Shown here one piece after another: positions 57,353-64,000 of a stretch of 64,000 bases of DNA (positions within the stretch are counted from its first letter, which is position 1; every line of letters starts with the position of its first letter). Below the pieces are notes generated by a model, which worked only from the letters and a program-made list of their open reading frames with translations, searched no databases and was not told the origin of the DNA. The position numbers were made by a program, and so were the translations under genes. This DNA is from Proteus terrae subsp. cibarius (GTDB taxonomy: Bacteria; Pseudomonadota; Gammaproteobacteria; Enterobacterales; Enterobacteriaceae). The stretch covers positions 744,001 through 808,000 of the forward strand of contig NZ_CP047349.1 of the NCBI RefSeq assembly GCF_011045835.1, read 5' to 3'.

Positions 57353-57640
57353 TTAAATTTGACTTTGAGCACTCCAAAACTGTTTGGATTGTGTCAATGC
57401 TACAGCAGAAACTTGTTCTTCATTTGGCGGTAGGAAAAATGCAGGGGTGACTTTTAGCTCTTGTGCAATATGAAAGAGCATATCAACATCAATCTTACAT
57501 AGCCCATTCTCATAACGTGAAAATTGTTGCTGGCTAATACCGACTCGTTCAGCGACAACCTTCGCTGACAAGCGAAGTTGCTGGCGTTGTTTACGAATTT
57601 TATGCCCAATAATTTGAGAAATGGGATAAATCTTTGACAT
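57353..57640 (-). CDS. MrpJ-like XRE-family helix-turn-helix regulator
   Basis: A 95-residue DNA-binding protein. The helix-turn-helix spans about residues 10-65: GHKIRKQRQQLRLSAKVVAERVGISQQQFSRYENG, then DVDMLFHIAQELKVTPAFFL. The Q-Q-Q-F-S-R-Y-E-N-G recognition helix and the length resemble MrpJ and its paralogs, which in Proteus repress motility when fimbriae are made. No fimbrial genes are next to it, so it would be an orphan. GAGG six bases before the ATG at 57640 fixes the start; the longer frame to 57730 is not supported. Confidence 0.8.
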   Translation of the reverse strand: MSKIYPISQIIGHKIRKQRQQLRLSAKVVAERVGISQQQFSRYENGLCKIDVDMLFHIAQELKVTPAFFLPPNEEQVSAVALTQSKQFWSAQSQI

Positions 57641-58242
57641 TAGTGACCTCATTCTTCCTATCAACCACCAATAATATCCAATAAATTGAATATCAAGTTT
57701 CCGTGATGGATCTTCAAAATATACAAGCACTCCGGCTTGAATGAGTAAAATCCATACTAATGTGTTATCGGTTAATTGGGTGAATTATTTATACCCATCA
57801 TGTTATAAGATGATATTAATTTTCATTAAACTATTTTGATATCCTTCTTATTTCCAGCAGGATTGTCGAGAATTTTTTGATAAACAGTGCTATATATTGC
57901 CTAAACACCATTTTATCTGTTATTTGTGCTCGCATTTGTGATTAATAAAGAGTAAATAATGAGGCTATAACAAGAAAGATAAAGCCCTCTTTGACTGTGT
58001 TTATACTCGAAAATACCTTTTATGCCTTTTTATAATGGGTTATTTTTGAGTTTTTTTTTATATCGTCGAGATTTCCTTTCTTAAACCCGTGTTAAATTCA
58101 AACAACTATCCTCACTTTATTGAAATTTATAAAATTACATTCACATCTAATAGGCTACGGCGTTAAGATTGTTAACTATAATACTTAGGCAAGATTATAA
58201 GTGTTGCAGGGTAATTATCTATTTATCGTCAAGGTCGAGATT
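57641..58242. other. Gene-free region between the MrpJ-like gene and gss
   Basis: About 600 bases without a convincing gene. It includes divergent promoters. TATAAT at 58177-58182 is a plausible -10 element for gss. No operator or RNA gene was recognised. Confidence 0.5.
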
Positions 58243-60120
58243 ATGAATGTAAAAGATATCATTCGTCATGAACCATTTGGAACATTGTTAGGCTATGCGC
58301 CTGGTGGTGTCGCAATTTACTCTTCAGATTACAGCAGTATTGATAAAGAAGACTATGCCGCTAATGATTCATTCCGCAGTTATATTGGTAATGAATATAT
58401 GGGGCACAAGTGGCAGTGTGTTGAGTTCGCTCGCCGTTTTCTCTATTTGCATTATGGGGCTGTATTTACTGATGTGGGAATGGCTTATGAGATCTTTTCA
58501 CTGCGTTTTTTACGTAAAACCATAGATGACGATATATTGCCATTACAAGCCTTTGCAAATGGTAGCAAACAACCCCCTGCTGTGGGTGCTTTACTGATTT
58601 GGCAAGAAGGTGGTGAGTTCAAAGTAACTGGGCATGTCGCTGTTATTACTGAAGTACTTGAAGATAAGATCCGTATTGCAGAACAAAATGTTATCCACAC
58701 TCGATTGCCAGCAGGGCAACAATGGACAAGGGAATTGCCTCTTAAAGTGACGGATAACGGCTACTTTATTCAAGATACTTTTGATAATACAACGCTATTA
58801 GGTTGGATGATCCAAACAGAGCCTAATGTTTATAGTCTTCCTCAACCTAAAATTGTGCCAGAACTGTTAAATATCCATGCCGAACAGCTTGATAATAAAG
58901 GTCAATTAGATGGCAAGTGGTTAGATGAAAACTCGCCTCTAGAAAAAGCCTATGTCCTTGCACAACACGGCCATATTATTAATCAAGATAGCTATGAATA
59001 TTTCACCATCTCAGAAAGTGCAGAGCAGGAGCTTATTCGCGCAAGTAATGAAATGCATTTGATGTATCTACATGCAACCGAAAAAGTGTTAAAAGACGAT
59101 AAATTACTGCGTTTATTCGATATCCCTGAAGTGTTGTGGCCTCGTATCCGTTTATCATGGCAAAACAGACGTCATCAAATGATCACGGGACGATTAGATT
59201 TTTGCATGGATGAGCGCGGTGTCAAAGTTTATGAATATAATGCTGACTCTGCCTCTTGCCATACAGAAGCAGGTTTAATTATCGAAAAATGGGCACAGAA
59301 AGGTGGAGTTAAAGAGGGTTTTAACCCTGGTGAACGCTTGCTTGATGCATTAGCCGATGCGTGGAAACACAGTGATGCGAAACCTTTTGTACATATTCTT
59401 CAAGATGATGATAGTGAAGAAGATTATCATGCTCTGTTTATGCAACAATCGCTGACTCAAGCGGGTTATAACAGTAAAATTCTGCGTGGATTAGATGAGC
59501 TTCATTGGAATAGTCGTGGTCAATTAATTGATGCAGACAAACGTGTCGTTGAATGTGTCTGGAAAACATGGGCTTGGGAAACGGCGTTAGACCAATTAAG
59601 AGAAGAGAGTGAACAACAAGCACTGATCCCTATTCGTACAGGGCATCCTGAAGATGAAGTACGTTTAGTTGATGTACTTTTACGTCCTGAAATTACAGTT
59701 TTTGAGCCTCTTTGGACATTAATTCCTAGTAATAAAGCCATTTTACCGGTTTTATGGCAATTGTTCCCTGATAACCCTTATTTATTAGATACTGATTTTA
59801 CGGTGACGCCTCGTCTTGCAAAAAGTGGTTATGCCATTAAACCTATTGCTGGGCGTTGTGGTAGTAACATTGGCTTGGTTGATCATAAAGAGAATGTGTT
59901 GGACGAAACTCAAGGCCAATTTGAACACCAAGAAAATATTTACCAAGAACTATGGTGCTTACCAAAAGTGGCAAATCGTTATATCCAAGTTTGCACCTTT
60001 ACTGTTGGAGGGCATTATGGTGGTTGTTGTTTACGTTCAGACCCAACTCTGGTGATTAAAAAAGAGAGTGATATTGAGCCTTTAATAGTGGTTGAAGATA
60101 AACACTTTTTAGCTAAATAA
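58243..60120 (+). CDS. gss: Bifunctional glutathionylspermidine synthetase/amidase
   Basis: A 625-residue cytoplasmic enzyme that joins glutathione to spermidine using ATP (C-terminal domain) and hydrolyses the product (N-terminal domain). The amidase catalytic cysteine falls at C59 (GHKWQCVEF) with the chosen ATG, exactly as in E. coli Gss. The synthetase domain (from about 210) includes GRLDFCMDERGVKVYEYNADSASC and the late GRCGSNIGLVDH and YIQVCTFTVGGHYGG. The frame is open to 58201, but the ATG at 58243 with AAGG upstream fits E. coli. It is a single gene followed by a terminator. Confidence 0.95.
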   Translation: MNVKDIIRHEPFGTLLGYAPGGVAIYSSDYSSIDKEDYAANDSFRSYIGNEYMGHKWQCVEFARRFLYLHYGAVFTDVGMAYEIFSLRFLRKTIDDDILPLQAFANGSKQPPAVGALLIWQEGGEFKVTGHVAVITEVLEDKIRIAEQNVIHTRLPAGQQWTRELPLKVTDNGYFIQDTFDNTTLLGWMIQTEPNVYSLPQPKIVPELLNIHAEQLDNKGQLDGKWLDENSPLEKAYVLAQHGHIINQDSYEYFTISESAEQELIRASNEMHLMYLHATEKVLKDDKLLRLFDIPEVLWPRIRLSWQNRRHQMITGRLDFCMDERGVKVYEYNADSASCHTEAGLIIEKWAQKGGVKEGFNPGERLLDALADAWKHSDAKPFVHILQDDDSEEDYHALFMQQSLTQAGYNSKILRGLDELHWNSRGQLIDADKRVVECVWKTWAWETALDQLREESEQQALIPIRTGHPEDEVRLVDVLLRPEITVFEPLWTLIPSNKAILPVLWQLFPDNPYLLDTDFTVTPRLAKSGYAIKPIAGRCGSNIGLVDHKENVLDETQGQFEHQENIYQELWCLPKVANRYIQVCTFTVGGHYGGCCLRSDPTLVIKKESDIEPLIVVEDKHFLAK

Positions 60121-60152
60121 GATCATAGACGTTAAGAATCAAGAAATAATAG

Positions 60153-60176
60153 ACCCGCCTAATTGGCGGGTTTATT
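60153..60176 (+). terminator. Intrinsic terminator after gss
   Basis: ACCCGCC-TAATT-GGCGGGT forms a GC-rich stem followed by TTATT. Confidence 0.8.
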
Positions 60177-60209
60177 GTAAAAATAACGAGATCCTTAGTG
60201 AAAAATAGA

Positions 60210-60350
60210 ATGATACAAAAATTTGAAACGCTTAGTGAGTTATTAGCATTGCTTTCAACACTTGAATCTAATGAGTGGATTTATACGGAAATTGCAACTT
60301 GGGATCGTGAGCCCTGCATATTCTGCAATAGCAATAATTTGTTGTGTTGA
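60210..60350 (+). pseudogene. Small frame, probable gene remnant (plus strand)
   Basis: A 46-residue frame (MIQKFETLSELLALLSTLES...WDREPCIFCNSN). Its start resembles the N-terminus of small immunity- or DUF7716-like proteins, but it ends abruptly. It overlaps the antisense frame at 60255-60368 almost fully. The likeliest reading is two truncated genes joined at about 60300, left by a deletion. Expression is not supported. Confidence 0.35.
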
Positions 60351-60368
60351 AAAAGTCATCTCTTTCAT
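60255..60368 (-). pseudogene. Small frame, probable gene remnant (minus strand)
   Basis: A 37-residue frame (MKEMTFSTQQIIAIAEYAGLTIP...) with a good AAGGA ribosome site seven bases before the ATG. The first 20 residues look like the intact N-terminus of a real small protein, while the rest reads as the antisense of the plus-strand remnant. It lies 18 bases after the dsdC stop on the same strand. A truncated gene is the best explanation. Confidence 0.4.
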
Positions 60369-60386
60369 CGGATTTTCCTTAAAAAA

Positions 60387-61331
60387 TTACATACTTTCCT
60401 TGATTTGTTTTTTCAGCCATTGAATGAAAAGTTGTACTTTAGCATTATTTTTTTCATTTCGAGTGACAAGGTAATAACGCTGAGCACAAAAAAGTTCACT
60501 ATTATCAAAAGGAATAATTAATTCTTTATTAGCCAGTTGTTTTTGCACTAGACGTTTTCTTCCCATTGCCACCCCTGAATGGTTAACAGCAGCGATAACA
60601 GCAAGATCAGAACGGTCAAAACAGATATTGCTGCGATTAGGAAAAAGTGAAAGCCCCATATATTCACTCCAAGCTCGCCATTCGTCAAAATCAGAGTTAT
60701 TACTCCACGCTTGTCTATCATGTAGCAAAGTGCAATTAGAAAGATGATGAATATTTCCGACAAGCTCATGCCTTTTTGCGTATTCGGGACTGCATACAGG
60801 AATAATAGATTCTGAAATTAAATCTTCGCAATAAAGGTTTTGTAGTTGCTTATCATCGAAATAGATTGCGAGATCAATACCATAACCTCGAAAGTTAATA
60901 TCATCATTTCCTGTAAGTAGATTTAATTCAATGGATGGATACCGTTCAGTAAAATCTGAAATACGAGGGACTAACCAACATTGAGCAATAGAAGGGCGAG
61001 AATAAACAGTGAGAACACCAGAGACTTCTTGATTATGAATATCCAAAATCTCTTGGTTAATATCTTCTAGTGTTTTTTTAAGTGCCCAATAAATACGCTC
61101 TCCTTCTTCTGTTAACTCAATTCGGCGATGAAAGCGATTAAATAGCTTAATGCCTAGCTCTTCTTCCAATGTATTAATACGGTGGCTAATGGCGCTGGGG
61201 GTTAATGATAGCTCTTCTGCCGCTAAAGCGAATGAAAGATGACGACCTGTTGCTTCAAAAGTGTGAAGTCTTGCTAATTGATAACTGGATAATCGTTTAT
61301 TTCTTAAAATCACGTTAGAAGATTCAAACAT
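60387..61331 (-). CDS. dsdC: DsdC, LysR-type activator of D-serine catabolism
   Basis: A 314-residue LysR regulator. The N-terminal winged helix lies at about 15-80 (SSYQLARLHTFEATGRHLSFALAAEEL, then SLTPSAISHRINTLEEELGIKLFNR). The C-terminal effector domain is consistent with DsdC, which activates dsdXA with D-serine as coinducer. It is divergent from dsdX, the same arrangement as in E. coli. The intergenic region (about 220 bases) should hold its binding sites. The dsdC-dsdX-dsdA order makes the assignment firm. Confidence 0.9.
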   Translation of the reverse strand: MFESSNVILRNKRLSSYQLARLHTFEATGRHLSFALAAEELSLTPSAISHRINTLEEELGIKLFNRFHRRIELTEEGERIYWALKKTLEDINQEILDIHNQEVSGVLTVYSRPSIAQCWLVPRISDFTERYPSIELNLLTGNDDINFRGYGIDLAIYFDDKQLQNLYCEDLISESIIPVCSPEYAKRHELVGNIHHLSNCTLLHDRQAWSNNSDFDEWRAWSEYMGLSLFPNRSNICFDRSDLAVIAAVNHSGVAMGRKRLVQKQLANKELIIPFDNSELFCAQRYYLVTRNEKNNAKVQLFIQWLKKQIKESM

Positions 61332-61430
61332 TCTTTTATTCTCGTTTCGTTGTTAATAGTAACGTAAGTTAACAATCAAGCTAATGTTAAGATGAAATAC
61401 CATGCCACCACTCGTCATAATGTGATTATT

Positions 61431-61446
61431 TGTGCTTTTGATCACT
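61431..61446. promoter_or_regulatory. Candidate CRP site upstream of dsdX
   Basis: TGTGC-TTTTGA-TCACT keeps the TGTG and TCAC cores with the correct six-base spacing. It lies about 110 bases before the dsdX start. E. coli dsdXA is known to need CRP. Confidence 0.55.
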
Positions 61447-61554
61447 TATTTGAGTTAATTGAGTTCATCTTAGTGTAAGTTTTCATCATTTGTAAGTACC
61501 GAATGATTAATATTCAATATGATTAACAATAAATAAAATATTTGGGATGGATAT

Positions 61555-62892
61555 ATGGATTCAACGTTATGGGTGCTAGGTACTCTTATAATGAGTATCT
61601 TGCTCATTGTTTTTACTATAATAAAACTTAAGTTTCATCCGTTTTTAGCCTTACTATTGGCAAGCTTCTTTGTGGGTACTGCAATGAAGATGAATCCTTT
61701 AGAAATGGTAAATGCGATTGAAAATGGTATTGGTGGTACGTTAGGATTTTTAGCGGCAATTATCGGTTTAGGCACTATTCTTGGTAAGATGATGGAAATA
61801 TCAGGTGCTGCAGAACGGATTGGTATTACATTACAAAAGTGCCGTTGGTTATCTCCAGACGTTATTATGGTATTGGTTGGTCTTATTTGTGGTATTACAC
61901 TCTTTGTTGAAGTGGGTGTGGTATTACTTATTCCTCTTGCTTTCTCAATTGCGAAAAAAACAAATACATCATTATTAAAATTAGCTATCCCATTATGTAC
62001 AGCATTAATGGCTGTTCACTGTATTGTTCCTCCTCATCCAGCTGCTCTATTCGTAACAAATGAATTAGGGGCAGATATGGGAACCGTTATTGTTGCAGGT
62101 CTTGCGGTAGGCTTAGTTGCATCTTTAGTCGGTGGTCCTCTATTCTTAAAAATGTTAGGCGAGCGCTTACCATTTAAAACCGTACCTGAAGAATTTTCTG
62201 ATATGGAAATTCGTGAAGAAAAAGATTTACCTTCATTAGGTGCGACTCTGTTTACTGTCTTATTACCTATTGTTTTGATGCTGATAAAAACAGCAGCAGA
62301 ATTAAATATGACTAAAGGTACATCGGTTTATACCGCGTTACAGTTTATTGGTAACCCAATTACTGCGATGTTTATTGCTGCCTTTGTTGCTTATTATGTG
62401 TTAGGTATTCGCCGTAATATGGGAATGAATACTTTATTAAAGAAAACAGAAGATAGCTTTAGCTCTATTGCCAACATCTTATTAATTATTGGTGCGGGTG
62501 GTGCTTTTAACGGCATTTTAAAAGGTAGTGGTTTAAGTGAATCTTTAGCGTTAATTCTTTCTAACTTGGATATGCATCCAATTTTATTGGCTTGGTTAGT
62601 CGCCATTATCCTTCATGCAGCTGTTGGTTCTGCAACTGTTGCAATGATGGGAGCTACTGCAATTGTTGCACCATTAATGCCTTTATACCCAGACATTAGC
62701 CCTGAAATTATTACATTAGCAATTGGTTCAGGTGCTATTGGTTGTACCATCGTCACAGACTCACTGTTTTGGTTAGTGAAGCAGTATTGTAATGCAACTT
62801 TAAGTGAAACTTTTCGTTTTTACAGTGTCGCGACCTTTATTGCCTCCTTTGTCGCATTAGGCGGTACATTTATGCTTTCTTTTGTCATATAA
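61555..62892 (+). CDS. dsdX: DsdX D-serine transporter (GntP family)
   Basis: A 445-residue inner-membrane permease of the gluconate/GntP family with about twelve hydrophobic segments. Conserved features: KFHPFLALLLASFFVG near the start, IGGTLGFLAAIIGLGTILGKMMEISGAAERI (about 61-92), the block HCIVPPHPAALFV (about 158-170), and VGSATVAMMGATAIVAPL (about 359-376). It imports D-serine with protons. It is followed by dsdA after 12 bases and is divergent from dsdC, as in E. coli, so the substrate is inferred from context as well as family. Confidence 0.92.
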   Translation: MDSTLWVLGTLIMSILLIVFTIIKLKFHPFLALLLASFFVGTAMKMNPLEMVNAIENGIGGTLGFLAAIIGLGTILGKMMEISGAAERIGITLQKCRWLSPDVIMVLVGLICGITLFVEVGVVLLIPLAFSIAKKTNTSLLKLAIPLCTALMAVHCIVPPHPAALFVTNELGADMGTVIVAGLAVGLVASLVGGPLFLKMLGERLPFKTVPEEFSDMEIREEKDLPSLGATLFTVLLPIVLMLIKTAAELNMTKGTSVYTALQFIGNPITAMFIAAFVAYYVLGIRRNMGMNTLLKKTEDSFSSIANILLIIGAGGAFNGILKGSGLSESLALILSNLDMHPILLAWLVAIILHAAVGSATVAMMGATAIVAPLMPLYPDISPEIITLAIGSGAIGCTIVTDSLFWLVKQYCNATLSETFRFYSVATFIASFVALGGTFMLSFVI

Positions 62893-62904
62893 AAGAGAAC
62901 GACT

Positions 62905-64000
62905 ATGAACCATATAGATATAAATAAATTAAAAAGTAATTTTCCACTAGTTAATGACTTAGTGGACTTAAAAGAAGTGGTTTGGTTTAACCCAAAAGTG
63001 ACCACCACTGACCAGGGACTTCCATATGTTGGTTTAACGCAAGATGACGTAATTGACGCACAAGCACGGTTACAACGTTTTGCACCTTATTTAGCTAAAG
63101 CATTTCCAGAAACAGCGGTTACTAAAGGGATCATCGAATCAGAAGTGGTTGATATTCCTAAGATGAAAGTTGCTCTTGAAAAGCGTTATAACACCTCCAT
63201 TAGCGGTCAATTGCGTTTGAAAAAGGACAGTCATCTGCCTATTTCAGGTTCAATTAAAGCTCGTGGTGGAATTTATGAAGTACTGACTCATGCTGAGAAA
63301 TTGGCAATCAATGCGGGATTATTAAGTACAGATGATAATTATGAAAAATTATTTTCTGATAAATTCCGTGAGTTCTTTAGCCAATATAGTATCGCGGTAG
63401 GTTCAACAGGCAACTTAGGTATGTCTATTGGGATCATGAGTGCGAAATTAGGTTTTAGTGTGAGTGTTCATATGTCTGCTGATGCACGTCAGTGGAAGAA
63501 AGATAAATTACGCTCCCATGGCGTGAATGTTGTTGAATATGAACAAGATTACAGCATCGCGGTAGAAGAAGGTCGTAAAGAGGCAGAGAAAGATCCTAAC
63601 TGTTTCTTCATCGATGACGAAAACTCAAAAACATTATTCTTGGGTTATGCGGTAGCGGGATTACGTTTAAAACGCCAATTTGAAGAACAAGGTGTTCGTG
63701 TTGATAGTGAACATCCTCTGTTTGTTTATCTGCCTTGTGGTGTTGGTGGTGGTCCTGGTGGCGTTGCTTTTGGGCTGAAATTGGCATTTGGTGATGCAGT
63801 ACACTGTTTATTTGCAGAGCCAACGCACTCACCTTGTATGTTATTGGGCGTTTATACCCAATTACATGAAGGCATCTCAGTACAAGAGATTGGTATCGAT
63901 AACGTCACTGCCGCTGATGGTCTTGCTGTTGGTCGTGCATCAGGCTTCGTAGGTCGCGCAATGGAGCGCTTAATTGATGGTTATTACACTATTGATGACC
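62905..64000 (+). CDS. dsdA: DsdA D-serine dehydratase (5' part, cut by the window end)
   Basis: A PLP-dependent enzyme that converts D-serine to pyruvate and ammonia. About 365 of roughly 440 residues are in the window, and the frame is still open at the last base. The PLP-binding lysine is K118 (in SGSIKARGG), the same number as in E. coli DsdA. The phosphate-binding loop STGNLG, and [11 protein letters not shown] further on, are present. AAAGAGA precedes the ATG at 62905. It is in one operon with dsdX, 12 bases apart. It detoxifies D-serine and supplies pyruvate, which suits growth in urine. Confidence 0.95.
   Translation, partial: MNHIDINKLKSNFPLVNDLVDLKEVVWFNPKVTTTDQGLPYVGLTQDDVIDAQARLQRFAPYLAKAFPETAVTKGIIESEVVDIPKMKVALEKRYNTSISGQLRLKKDSHLPISGSIKARGGIYEVLTHAEKLAINAGLLSTDDNYEKLFSDKFREFFSQYSIAVGSTGNLGMSIGIMSAKLGFSVSVHMSADARQWKKDKLRSHGVNVVEYEQDYSIAVEEGRKEAEKDPNCFFIDDENSKTLFLGYAVAGLRLKRQFEEQGVRVDSEHPLFVYLPCGVGGGPGGVAFGLKLAFGDAVHCLFAEPTHSPCMLLGVYTQLHEGISVQEIGIDNVTAADGLAVGRASGFVGRAMERLIDGYYTIDD

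Noticed and set aside
57641..57730. N-terminal extension of the MrpJ-like regulator
   Set aside because: The extra 30 residues are unlike the family, and the GAGG site six bases before the ATG at 57640 decides for the shorter form.

Overview
The window looks like chromosome of an enteric gammaproteobacterium of the Morganellaceae, most likely a Proteus species. The evidence is an AT-rich base composition, enterobacterial gene orders (acrR-mscK-rsmS-priC-apt-dnaX-ybaB-recR; btsT-yjiX-yjiA; yacC-cueO-hpt-can-yadG-yadH; dsdC-dsdXA), proteins close to their E. coli counterparts, and an orphan MrpJ-like regulator. The genus is an inference from content; I cannot fix the species. No rRNA, tRNA, CRISPR array, insertion sequence or prophage was recognised.

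Layout. 1-8.9 kb: housekeeping block (end of acrR, ychN, the MscK channel, rsmS, priC, apt, dnaX with a programmed frameshift signal, ybaB, recR). 9.1-14.6 kb: a four-gene accessory signalling cluster (vWA/TerY-like protein, PP2C phosphatase, kinase-like membrane protein, and a large membrane protein with two TonB-C-like domains). 14.6-18.5 kb: pyruvate uptake operon btsT-yjiX-yjiA behind a textbook BtsR site and a CRP site. 18.5-23.2 kb: cyuA (cysteine desulfidase) and a pepT-dcuC operon. 23.5-25.8 kb and 32.2-36.9 kb: two pairs of extremely AT-rich genes of unknown function. One encodes a 1022-residue protein with 30 tetrapeptide repeats and a run of 20 serines. Between these pairs lie a MATE transporter, meso-diaminopimelate dehydrogenase, and a TIM-barrel/UPF0261 gene pair opposite a TetR regulator, with two near-identical palindromes in the shared promoter.

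36.9-46.4 kb: GNAT, an AbrB-type membrane protein, yacC, cueO with a CueR promoter, hpt, can, the YadGH ABC exporter, niaP with a NadR box, and a YdcY-like protein. 46.5-53 kb: HtpX-like protease with LemA, then a DMSO-reductase-type molybdoenzyme operon (A-B-C) divergent from an IclR regulator, with a 13-bp perfect inverted repeat between them. 53-57.1 kb: a Fur-boxed iron uptake operon (P19-cupredoxin-EfeU-EfeO-EfeB). 57.3-64 kb: the MrpJ-like regulator, gss, two small gene remnants, and dsdC-dsdX-dsdA, with dsdA cut by the window end.

How they fit together: many modules suit a host-associated facultative anaerobe. They cover scavenging of pyruvate, D-serine, peptides, dicarboxylates and niacin, iron and copper handling, and anaerobic respiration. 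The least explained material is the two AT-rich gene pairs and the vWA/PP2C/kinase/TonB-C cluster.
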